Positions 57,194 to 64,000 of a stretch of 64,000 nt of DNA are shown one piece after another (the stretch's first letter is position 1; each line of letters starts with the position of its first letter). The stretch comes from Armatimonadota bacterium. GTDB taxonomy: Bacteria; Armatimonadota; Fimbriimonadia; Fimbriimonadales; GBS-DC. The notes beneath the pieces were generated by a model, which worked only from the letters and a program-made list of their open reading frames with translations, was not told the origin of the DNA and did no database searches. A program made the translations under genes and the position numbers. Where the stretch lies: NCBI GenBank assembly GCA_013359125.1, contig JABWCR010000012.1:20033-84032 (forward strand). The letters run 5' to 3'.

Positions 57194-60100
57194 ATGCGCC
57201 ATGGATTGGCTTGGTTACTGGCGTTGGCGATGACGGGGGCGATAGGCCAACCCTCTAAGATCGTTCGGCCTTTGGTCGACGGTCTGACGATGTCGATGGG
57301 GCTGGCCTACCCCGTGCCGCGCTTTTCGTGGCAAATGGAAAGCGATGCGCGGGGCGCCCGTCAATCCGCATTCCAGGTCCAAGTCGCCACCAAGCGAGAG
57401 CTGATCGACAAGCCCGACGCTTGGGATTCCGGCAAGATGAACGGAAGTCAACCCTGGGCGGACTATGCGGGCAAACCCTTGCAGAGGGAGACGGTTTACT
57501 TTTGGCGCGCTCGGCTGTGGGACCAGAATAACGCGCCGACCGCCTGGACCGAAGTCCAGAAGTTCGAGACTTGCTTGGCCAGCGATTCTGACTGGAAAGG
57601 CGCTTGGATCGGCGGGCCGTCGGCAGGCGGCAACGGCTATCACAGCCAGTTCGCCGAAACGGACACGACCGAGAAATGGGTCGAGATCGACTTAGGCGCC
57701 GCGCGCACGGTCTCTGGCGTACGGCTCTTCCCTGCTCGGCCTTACAACTGGAGACGGGACGAACCCGGCTTTGGCTTTCCTCGCCAGTTCTCGATTCAGG
57801 TCTCCACCGATGGCGAAAACTACGCAACAGCGCTTGGCCCGATCAACGATACCGCTACTGTCGATCCTTGGGAAGGCCGGTTCGCAAGCCGCATTCAGGC
57901 TAGGTATGTGCGATTGTTAGCGCATCGCCTGCACCAACCCGCGGACAGCAAGCCTTGCCTGGCATTGGCGGAGATGGAGATTCTTGACGAGCAGCCGATC
58001 TCGACCTTGGCCAAAGCCCGCGCCTTGGACAGCGTCGAAGAGCACGGCTGGGGATTGGAGCGACTGACCGACGGCAGCCGCAAGTCGCAACCCATCGGTG
58101 CCCAGCCTCCTTTGTTGCGCCGCGAGTTTGTTTTGCCTAAAAAGCCCGTCTGGGCGCGTCTCTATGTCTCGTATCTGGGCTACGGGGAGACCTATGTCAA
58201 CGGCGCCAAGTTGGGCGAGAACGTGCTGGACCCGGCATTCACCGTTTGGGAGAAACAGGCTTACTACAGCGCATACGACGCCGCGCCTTTTTTGCGAGAG
58301 GGCAAGAACGCGATCGGCATTATGCTGGCGTCCGGTTGGTGGAAGAAACATCCGCGCGCAAAACTGCAACTTAACGTGCGATACGCAGACGGAAAAAATG
58401 AATCGATTGTTTCGGATGCTGGGTGGCTTTGGAGCGAGGGACCGATTCAGTTTGCCTCTATTTACGACGGGGAACATTACAACGCTAACAATGCGATTGC
58501 CGGTTGGAGCGAGCCGGGACTGAACACCTCCGACTGGAGGCCGGTCATTACTTTTGACGAGCCTAACATTCAACTTTTGCCACAGACTTTTCCGCCGATC
58601 CGAGCTGTCGAAACTCTCAAACCGAAGTCGATCTCGCAACCCAAGGTGGGCATTTTTGTGGTCGATTTTGGACAGAACATCTCTGGCTGGACGCGGATCA
58701 AAGCCCGTGCGGCCAAAGGCGCCGAGATTACTTTCAAGCATTCAGAACTGCTCCATGCCGATGGAACTGTAAACCAGCAAAATCTTCGCGCCGCTAAGGC
58801 GACCGACGTCTATATCGCTTCTGGAGCCGACGAGGAGAGTTGGGAGCCGCGCTTCACTTATCACGGCTTTCGATATGTCCAAGTGGAAGGCTGGCCAGGC
58901 ACATTGACTGCCGATCAGATTGAGGCGCGGGTCGTGCACACCGCCCTACAACCTAGATCGACCTTCGCGACGTCAAGCGTATTGATCAATAAGATTCACC
59001 AAAACTCCCTGTGGGGTTTCCGAACAAACTGGCACAGCATCCCGACCGATTGCCCTCAGCGCGACGAGCGGCAGGGTTGGATGGGCGACGCGCACATGAC
59101 CGCCGATATGGGTCTGTACAACTTCGTCTCGGAAACGGCTTATCGCAAGTTCTTGCGCGATATTGCCGCTCAACAGGGCGAGGATGGCCGAGTAGCCGAT
59201 ACCGTGCCGTTTATTTGGGGCACCAATCCCGGCGATCCGATGTGGGCGGTCGCCTATTGCCGTCTGGCATGGGAGACCTATCGGCACACGGGCGACGAGC
59301 GCATTTTGGCCGAGCATTACGACGGTGTGAAAAACTACCTTGAGCTTCTGATTCGCGAGGCGAAGGGCGGCCTGATCTCGCGCAGCAACTATGGCGATTG
59401 GGTGGCTGTTGAGGAGACGCCGAAAGACCTCGTTTCTGCCGCCGCTTACTATTGGACGGCGGATACCGTGCGTCAGATTGCGATTGCGCTGGACCGACGA
59501 GACGATACGGCGCGCTATCAGAAGCTTTGCGCTGACATTGCCGCGCAGTTTCACGCCAAGTACTTCAACGCAGCGGCCAGGGCCTATGGCAATGGCACGC
59601 AGACGGCGAACGCGCTGCCTCTGGCGCTGGGCATCGTGCCGGCCGAGCACAAAGCCGCCGTTCTCAATTCTCTGCGCCAGGACATCCTGATCAAACGCAA
59701 CGGGCACATCAGCACGGGCTTTATCGGCACGCCGTTCCTGCTGAGCGCCTTGACCGAGAACGGCATGGCGGATGTCGCATTCGAGATGGTTGCCAAAGAG
59801 GATTACCCCGGTTGGGGCTTTATGGTTAAGAACGATGCGACGACCATCTGGGAGCTTTGGAAACTGGAAACCGGCCCGGGGATGAACTCGCACAATCATC
59901 CCGCGTTTGGGCTGGTAAGCGGCTGGTTCTTTTCGACTATCCTTGGGCTTCGGCCGGCGGAGAGCGCGGCGGGCTGGGCAACCGTGCTGGCGCGGCCCCA
60001 GTTTGTATTTGGGCTAGAATGGGCAGAGGGATCGATCGAAACCGCCCGCGGCGCGGTAAGCCTGCGATGGGAACGGAAAGAAAGCGGATTTAAGGTCGAA

Positions 60101-60298
60101 CTGACCGTACCGGCGAACAGCGAGGCCCTGTTTGAGATGCCCAAGAAGGGCAAGCGACTGACGGAGACCGGGCGGTTGGTCTGGCAAGAGGGGAAGTTCG
60201 AACAGGGCCGCGATGGAGTGTTCCCTGTCGGCGAGGATGCTCTGGTTCTTCGACTAAAGGTTCAGTCTGGCCGGTATGTGTTTGAGATTGGGGATTAG
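57194..60298 (+). CDS. Alpha-L-rhamnosidase (GH78) with inserted discoidin-like domain
   Basis: 1034 residues with a signal peptide (about 1-18). GH78 features: an N-terminal Fn3-like domain (PRFSWQMESDARGARQSAFQ), GETYVNGAKLGENVLDP, and the catalytic (alpha/alpha)6 domain with DCPQRDERQGWMGDAHMT (acidic catalytic residues), DTVPFIWGTNPGDPMW and TTIWELWKLE. Between the first two lies an F5/8-type discoidin-like segment (about 160-270; WVEIDLGAARTVSGVRLF to YVRLLAH), an uncommon insertion. It removes terminal rhamnose from plant or bacterial glycans outside the cytoplasm. It starts ten bases after the M12-like protease gene. Confidence 0.93.
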   Translation: MRHGLAWLLALAMTGAIGQPSKIVRPLVDGLTMSMGLAYPVPRFSWQMESDARGARQSAFQVQVATKRELIDKPDAWDSGKMNGSQPWADYAGKPLQRETVYFWRARLWDQNNAPTAWTEVQKFETCLASDSDWKGAWIGGPSAGGNGYHSQFAETDTTEKWVEIDLGAARTVSGVRLFPARPYNWRRDEPGFGFPRQFSIQVSTDGENYATALGPINDTATVDPWEGRFASRIQARYVRLLAHRLHQPADSKPCLALAEMEILDEQPISTLAKARALDSVEEHGWGLERLTDGSRKSQPIGAQPPLLRREFVLPKKPVWARLYVSYLGYGETYVNGAKLGENVLDPAFTVWEKQAYYSAYDAAPFLREGKNAIGIMLASGWWKKHPRAKLQLNVRYADGKNESIVSDAGWLWSEGPIQFASIYDGEHYNANNAIAGWSEPGLNTSDWRPVITFDEPNIQLLPQTFPPIRAVETLKPKSISQPKVGIFVVDFGQNISGWTRIKARAAKGAEITFKHSELLHADGTVNQQNLRAAKATDVYIASGADEESWEPRFTYHGFRYVQVEGWPGTLTADQIEARVVHTALQPRSTFATSSVLINKIHQNSLWGFRTNWHSIPTDCPQRDERQGWMGDAHMTADMGLYNFVSETAYRKFLRDIAAQQGEDGRVADTVPFIWGTNPGDPMWAVAYCRLAWETYRHTGDERILAEHYDGVKNYLELLIREAKGGLISRSNYGDWVAVEETPKDLVSAAAYYWTADTVRQIAIALDRRDDTARYQKLCADIAAQFHAKYFNAAARAYGNGTQTANALPLALGIVPAEHKAAVLNSLRQDILIKRNGHISTGFIGTPFLLSALTENGMADVAFEMVAKEDYPGWGFMVKNDATTIWELWKLETGPGMNSHNHPAFGLVSGWFFSTILGLRPAESAAGWATVLARPQFVFGLEWAEGSIETARGAVSLRWERKESGFKVELTVPANSEALFEMPKKGKRLTETGRLVWQEGKFEQGRDGVFPVGEDALVLRLKVQSGRYVFEIGD

Positions 60299-60665
60299 TC
60301 AGCCGACCTTATTGGCAACAGTCGTGCCCGAACACGACTCTGGTCGATCGTGAGCAAGGCGCCAGCTTTCAGTTCCGATGCAAATTGTCGTAGCGCACGC
60401 ACCACAATTTCGCCAGATTGAGAAGGAAGTAAGAGCGGCAAGCGCAGTTGGACGACGCTAGGAGTTTCATGGCCGCCTATGGCCAACAGTGCGCCAAAGT
60501 CCAGATCGTGAGTTAGAATCACAGCGGCATGGCCGATTGCCCAAGTCAAAAGAGACTCATCGGGCGCAGTCAACTCGCCGATTTCGCTCCAATGGTGCGC
60601 CTCAATCCCCAAAGCCCTGAGAAAATCAATCCAGGGCTAAGATTAACGTCTACTAGAACGGTCAT
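60295..60665 (-). pseudogene. DUF5615 PIN-like toxin, frameshifted
   Basis: The frame starting at ATG 60665 reads MTVLVDVNLSP, the usual DUF5615 beginning with its first acidic residue. The rest of the domain is in another frame: WIDFLRALGIEAHHWSEIG, then ILTHDLDFGALLA with the second acidic motif. The break is at the CCC/GGG run at 60633-60636, where loss of one base would explain it. Either a real inactivating frameshift or an assembly error in a short homopolymer. The ATG overlaps the stop of the DUF433 gene (ATGA), the standard order of this antitoxin-toxin-like pair. Confidence 0.7.
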
Positions 60666-60892
60666 GTCCCGGCGATAGTCACTCCTGCCTCTTCGGTTCG
60701 CCACGCCGCATATGCCAGCGCCTCTCTTACATCCTCTTCCTCAAGATAGGGATAAGCCTCCAACACCTCTTGCCACGAAAGACCCGAAGCAAGCAAACCC
60801 AATATGGCTCCCACCGTAATCCTCATGCCTCTGATGCAAGGCTTTCCGCCCATTACGCGAGGATCTCGAGTTATTCTATTCAGACGTTCCAT
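60662..60892 (-). CDS. DUF433 antitoxin-like protein
   Basis: 76 residues, the typical length. RITRDPRVMGGKPCIRGMRI and SWQEVLEAYPYLEEEDVREA are the DUF433 signature, a winged-helix-like fold usually paired with DUF5615 PIN-like proteins. ATG is eight bases after a TATAAT (60906-60901), so it is likely leaderless. The downstream toxin frame is broken. Confidence 0.9.
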   Translation of the reverse strand: MERLNRITRDPRVMGGKPCIRGMRITVGAILGLLASGLSWQEVLEAYPYLEEEDVREALAYAAWRTEEAGVTIAGT

Positions 60893-60900
60893 TTGATCTC

Positions 60901-60906
60901 ATTATA
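60901..60906 (-). promoter_or_regulatory. -10 element of the DUF433 gene, leaderless
   Basis: Perfect TATAAT on the minus strand, eight bases before the ATG at 60892. Confidence 0.6.
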
Positions 60907-60910
60907 CCGA

Positions 60911-61345
60911 TCAGCCCCCAACCGCCTTCTTCACCAATGCCGATATCTTCTTTTCCTCCGCCGCCGTAACCGCATTCAACCCAAAGGAGGTCGGCCACAT
61001 CGCTCCCTCGTCCAGCATCGCCACATCGCAAAATCCAAGCGACGCATACCGAGTCTTGAACTTCGACGCGGCCTGAAAGAAGCACAGCACCTTGCCATCC
61101 TTGGAGTAGGCCGGCATTCCATACCAAAGCCTTGGCGCGAGAGCAGGCGCGACCTTTCTTATAATTGCGTGAAGCCGCTCACCAATCGTCCTATCCGGCT
61201 CCGGCATCGCCGCTATTTTGGCCAGCACGTCCGCCTCTGCGTCGCCCTTCTTCCCTTTGCGCGCCTCGGCCTTCAGTTCCTCTGCGCGCTCCTTCATCGC
61301 TGCTTTTTCTTCTTCGGTGAATCCCTTCGACTTTTTCGCGCTCAT
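60911..61345 (-). CDS. DUF1801 family protein
   Basis: 144 residues. A lysine-rich N-terminal helical region (about 1-45, [18 protein letters not shown]) precedes the DUF1801 (YdhG-like) fold: [50 protein letters not shown]. Function of the family is unknown. The ATG at 61345 is five bases after a TAGAAT (61356-61351) and diverges from the gene at 61385 with only 39 bases between start codons. Confidence 0.85.
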   Translation of the reverse strand: MSAKKSKGFTEEEKAAMKERAEELKAEARKGKKGDAEADVLAKIAAMPEPDRTIGERLHAIIRKVAPALAPRLWYGMPAYSKDGKVLCFFQAASKFKTRYASLGFCDVAMLDEGAMWPTSFGLNAVTAAEEKKISALVKKAVGG

Positions 61346-61350
61346 GCCTG

Positions 61351-61378
61351 ATTCTATCATGTTTGGATATGCTAAACT
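61351..61378. promoter_or_regulatory. Overlapping divergent leaderless promoters
   Basis: TAGAAT on the minus strand (61356-61351) is five bases from the DUF1801 ATG; TGcTAAACT on the plus strand (TAAACT 61373-61378) is six bases from the ATG at 61385. Each promoter's upstream region is the other's transcribed region. Confidence 0.55.
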
Positions 61379-61384
61379 CGATTC

Positions 61385-61861
61385 ATGTCCATTATCGAAC
61401 TGCCTTTGCCTCAAGAGATCGTGGCTTCGTTGCCCGGGGCCGCAAACGACGGCGCCGGGTTGGTCGGCGTGAGCGCAAACGACTCACCCGAAAAAATTGT
61501 CGAGGCCCTCAACGAGTTCATCGGCAATCCGCCAAAAGCCGGGTTGTTCAAGCGAATCGACAACTGGAACGAAAGAGCGATGCCGCTAGGCGCCCTTTGG
61601 GGTCAACAGCTTGTTCGCAAGTTTGGATGGGAATGGGCTTTAGTCGATTTTGAAGGCGATCGGTATGTCGGCGCGTTCGACCGGCAACGCAGCATGGGCG
61701 TCCTTCCTTTCGACTACGTTTTTGAGACCTTAGAACAACGCGAGACGCCGACGATTCTGCTCGGTTTCAACATGATCGCCGAAGGCGCGCTGCCAAAGTT
61801 CGAAGGTAGATCGTACACCAACATCATGGAAGGCATCCAGCATATCGTGGAGCCGGAGTAG
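61385..61861 (+). CDS. Hypothetical protein
   Basis: 158 residues, soluble, no signal peptide. A helical N-terminal half is followed by strands ([31 protein letters not shown]). The pattern is faintly like DUF3806-type domains, but I would not assign it. Leaderless start, six bases after TAAACT. It converges with the intradiol-dioxygenase-like gene, seven bases apart. Confidence 0.65.
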   Translation: MSIIELPLPQEIVASLPGAANDGAGLVGVSANDSPEKIVEALNEFIGNPPKAGLFKRIDNWNERAMPLGALWGQQLVRKFGWEWALVDFEGDRYVGAFDRQRSMGVLPFDYVFETLEQRETPTILLGFNMIAEGALPKFEGRSYTNIMEGIQHIVEPE

Positions 61862-61868
61862 CTTTGTC

Positions 61869-62495
61869 TTAGGGAGCCCGCCACCCCGGCACGTTTAGAC
61901 CCAGAATAATGTCCCGCCGGACCATCCACACATCGCCCTCTTTGGTCGGCGTTGCAAGTCCGCTTCCTCCTCGCTTTGGTTCAGGCTCCGGCCGAGCGCG
62001 CTTTAAGAGAGGATCGTCGGCGAACCGTACGTCCGAGATCCAGTAGGTGCAACGTCCCGGCTCGATGACGTGCATGTGGATGTGCTCTGGGTCGGCGCCG
62101 CCGGGATAGGCGCCCGGGCGAATCGTTTCAAACTCGTATCGCCCGTTAGCGTCGGTTTTGGCCCATCCTCGAAGCCGACCGTGCCGAGTCTCCGCGCGAG
62201 GGTATTGACCGTTCCGGTCTGTGTGATAAGCATAGACGATGATGCCCGGCGCTGGCGAGCCATCCTGGTTCTTGACAATGCCAGACAGCCGAAGCCGCAT
62301 GCCGGGTTCGCCTTCTGGGGCAATGCGCGCCCGAGAAGCCAGGCTTCTGGGCATACCTGCGAATGCCGCCTCCATAGCCTCGCCCCCGCCGACGACCGGC
62401 TCGTTCGACCGGGTTTGAGACTTGCTCTCAGATTGAACGCAAGCCACCAAGCCAAGCGCCAAGGTCAGGAGAGCGACCGATGCCCAATGCCTCAT
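61869..62495 (-). CDS. Intradiol ring-cleavage dioxygenase-like lipoprotein
   Basis: 208 residues. A lipoprotein signal ends at LGLVAC (lipobox LVAC). The mature part is the beta-sandwich of intradiol dioxygenases (protocatechuate 3,4-dioxygenase type): RLRLSGIVKNQDGSPAPGII, YAYHTDRNGQYPRAETRHGR, LRGWAKTDANGRYEFETIRP and EHIHMHV. The Tyr and His positions look suited to Fe(III), but a periplasmic lipoprotein form is not a classical catabolic enzyme, so the substrate is open. The start at 62495 overlaps the stop of the upstream lactonase-like gene (ATGA). Confidence 0.82.
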   Translation of the reverse strand: MRHWASVALLTLALGLVACVQSESKSQTRSNEPVVGGGEAMEAAFAGMPRSLASRARIAPEGEPGMRLRLSGIVKNQDGSPAPGIIVYAYHTDRNGQYPRAETRHGRLRGWAKTDANGRYEFETIRPGAYPGGADPEHIHMHVIEPGRCTYWISDVRFADDPLLKRARPEPEPKRGGSGLATPTKEGDVWMVRRDIILGLNVPGWRAP

Positions 62496-63688
62496 GCTCC
62501 AAAGTTCTCCAACACGATCGCCAGGTCGACGTCGTCCACTACGCCGTCCGCGTTCAAGTCTTCGGCAATGTTGCGCGATGTGCCAAACGCCTCTAGAACG
62601 CGCGCCAGGTCGGTATCGTCCACTATGCCATCTCGGTTTACGTCTCCGAGTTTGGGCGGGTTCCACAGCGCCATGTGCTGAGGCCGTCCGCCTCCGGTTA
62701 CATAGGTCTCCAGCCGCGTCAGCGTGAAGTTCGGCTCGATCCGAAACACCACCACCCCGACCAAACTGCTCCCCAACGTCGACTCGTCCGTAACGTAGAC
62801 ATATTGCCCGTCAGTGATCACGTCGCGGATGTCGCTCCCTATCAGGTACGACTGCGTCGAGGCCTGCAGGCTGCCGTCGGGGTTGATCGGCATCACGGTC
62901 AGCGTGTCGCTCACCACGTTGCACACGTAAAGCCACTCGCCGTTGGGATGAATGGCCAGCTCGACGCAACTGTTGCCGCCGCTGTTGGCATCGTTGATCA
63001 TCGTCAGTTCGCCGTCCGGCTCGATAGTGTGCGCCCGCACATAGTTGCCCAAAGCCGAGCTGACATAGAGCACGCGGCCGTTGGGATGCACGACGGCGCC
63101 TTGAGCGCTGCCGTTGGGCATGGTCGTGGGCGTGCCGATCACGCTGAGCGCACCGTTCGGCGCAATGTTGAACTTAGCAATGTACGGCCCGCCGCTGGTG
63201 CCCGTGCAGTAGGCGAAATTGCCCGTAGAGACGACTTTGGTCGGGAACGCGCCTGCCGCCGCGGTATTGATCACTGACGTGGCGTCGTTTTGAATGTTGA
63301 AACTGGTCAGATTGTCGTTCGTTGCTGAAGGAACGAGCAAGAATCCGCTGGCCGTAACGTTCAGAGACAGCGGGCCGTCGCCGATGGTACTGGGCGTATT
63401 GTTTCGCGTCAGGCTGCCGTCGTTGTTGATGCGGAATGTGTAGATTTCCTCGATGGTGGCCGCCGTGGCGTTGACGACGATCAGATTGCGCCCGTTGGCT
63501 GTGATGCCGACATCCTGGGGGTTGTTGCCCGCCGGATAGACGCCGATTGTGGTCAAAACCCCTTCTGGGCTGACGGAAAAGGCCGTTACGGTGCCTGTTG
63601 TGTTATTGGTTACGTACAGCGCCTTGACCCCGGCGGGCTGGCAAAAAGCGACGCTCATCATCGCGAGCATGGCGATTATCGTTCTCAT
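62492..63688 (-). CDS. Secreted beta-propeller (lactonase-like) protein with dockerin-like C terminus
   Basis: 398 residues. Signal peptide (about 1-17, ending SVAFC), about seven repeats of a propeller blade (examples: LYVTNNTTGTVTAFSVSPEG, GAVVHPNGRVLYVSSALG, ELAIHPNGEWLYVCN) as in the 6-phosphogluconolactonase/YncE-like group, and a dockerin pair (GDVNRDGIVDDTDLARVLEA and LNADGVVDDVDLAIVLEN). GGAGG lies before the ATG at 63688. It is followed in the same operon by the intradiol-dioxygenase-like lipoprotein. Enzymatic activity is uncertain. Confidence 0.85.
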   Translation of the reverse strand: MRTIIAMLAMMSVAFCQPAGVKALYVTNNTTGTVTAFSVSPEGVLTTIGVYPAGNNPQDVGITANGRNLIVVNATAATIEEIYTFRINNDGSLTRNNTPSTIGDGPLSLNVTASGFLLVPSATNDNLTSFNIQNDATSVINTAAAGAFPTKVVSTGNFAYCTGTSGGPYIAKFNIAPNGALSVIGTPTTMPNGSAQGAVVHPNGRVLYVSSALGNYVRAHTIEPDGELTMINDANSGGNSCVELAIHPNGEWLYVCNVVSDTLTVMPINPDGSLQASTQSYLIGSDIRDVITDGQYVYVTDESTLGSSLVGVVVFRIEPNFTLTRLETYVTGGGRPQHMALWNPPKLGDVNRDGIVDDTDLARVLEAFGTSRNIAEDLNADGVVDDVDLAIVLENFGA

Positions 63689-63750
63689 AGACCCTCCTTT
63701 CTCTCTCTCTATTAGCCGCGAGAGGGTTGGAGTCCTGCTTGAAGATAGTA

Positions 63751-64000
63751 CTAATCCCCGCACTCTCGGCCGTAGCAGGTCAGCACGATCGCCAGGTCGA
63801 TGTCGTCGATGATCCGATCGCCGTTCAGGTCGCCCGTCGGTCGGTCGGGCAGGCCGGTGGTCTGTCCGAATCGTTCCAGAACAAACTCCAGATCGAACGA
63901 GTCGACCCGGCCGTCCCGCGTGGCGTCTCCCGGCAACACGCAATACTTGATCAGGTAGATGTCCGCGCCATGGCCGGGCACGTAGCCGCCCGAACCGGTC
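63751..64000 (-). CDS. C-terminal end of a dockerin-like protein (5' partial)
   Basis: Open to the right edge of the window on the minus strand; the visible 82 codons end at a TAG (63753-63751). The tail is a dockerin pair (GDATRDGRVDSFDLEFVLER and GDLNGDRIIDDIDLAIVLTC). The main domain is outside the window. It lies 62 bases upstream of the propeller gene, on the same strand. Confidence 0.75.
   Translation of the reverse strand, partial: TGSGGYVPGHGADIYLIKYCVLPGDATRDGRVDSFDLEFVLERFGQTTGLPDRPTGDLNGDRIIDDIDLAIVLTCYGRECGD

Overview
This window looks like a chromosomal segment of a diderm, motile, surface-decorated bacterium with moderately high GC. The combination of genes points to the Armatimonadota, perhaps the Fimbriimonadia. 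That combination is: an LptC-like lipopolysaccharide export protein, an O-antigen ligase and flippase, an SLH-anchored outer-membrane protein, a PEP-CTERM protein, several secreted proteins ending in dockerin-like EF-hand pairs, a flagellar export operon and a PyrR-type attenuator. The phylum assignment is an inference from gene content; no rRNA gene is present to settle it.

Layout, left to right. 1-3.5 kb: the end of an unknown gene, an LptC/OstA-like gene, then two tandem paralogous dockerin-ended secreted proteins on the minus strand. 3.6-6.1 kb: a membrane Ser/Thr kinase and a zinc-ribbon membrane protein. 6.1-12.9 kb: queE, rpmA, trpD, a secreted YHS-type protein, a glycogen debranching enzyme and a copper P-type ATPase. 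12.9-16.7 kb: a polysaccharide assembly block (Wzy/ligase, Wzx, glycosyltransferase). 16.8-20.1 kb: the SLH porin-like protein, a sigma-54-promoted PEP-CTERM protein and tRNA-Ala. 20.1-25.2 kb: a minus-strand operon led by a cyclase/NB-ARC/TPR regulator. 25.3-29.7 kb: an M61 peptidase, two small envelope proteins, fmt and def. 29.8-35.0 kb: fliM, fliN, fliO, fliP, fliQ, fliR, flhB. 35-44 kb: a hydantoinase A subunit, a VIT/vWA protein, a cold-shock protein, an acetyltransferase-like gene and a second cyclase/NB-ARC/TPR regulator encoded as two genes in swapped order. 44.2-46.8 kb: a DUF488 / dual-OB-like / DUF488 cassette preceded by a 775-bp intergenic region packed with long perfect hairpins. 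46.8-51.3 kb: carB behind a PyrR-type leader, and a tandem macro-like protein. 51.4-53.8 kb: feoA with a FeoB split into GTPase and membrane chains. 53.8-64 kb: a cupin, an M23-like peptidase and an M12-like protease (both dockerin-ended), a GH78 rhamnosidase, a DUF433/DUF5615 pair with a broken toxin, small hypothetical proteins, an intradiol-dioxygenase-like lipoprotein, and two further dockerin-ended proteins.

Two regulatory themes stand out. First, at least sixteen start codons sit only 5-9 bases downstream of a TANNNT-type -10 element with no Shine-Dalgarno sequence, so leaderless transcription appears routine here and coexists with genes that have strong GGAGG sites. Second, several intergenic elements recur: a 26-bp palindrome, a 28-bp element containing TTGTGCTACATTT, and 79-bp hairpin repeats whose only two differences are a compensatory base-pair change. 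The most promising candidate for an undescribed system is the DUF488/dual-OB/DUF488 cassette together with its structured upstream region.
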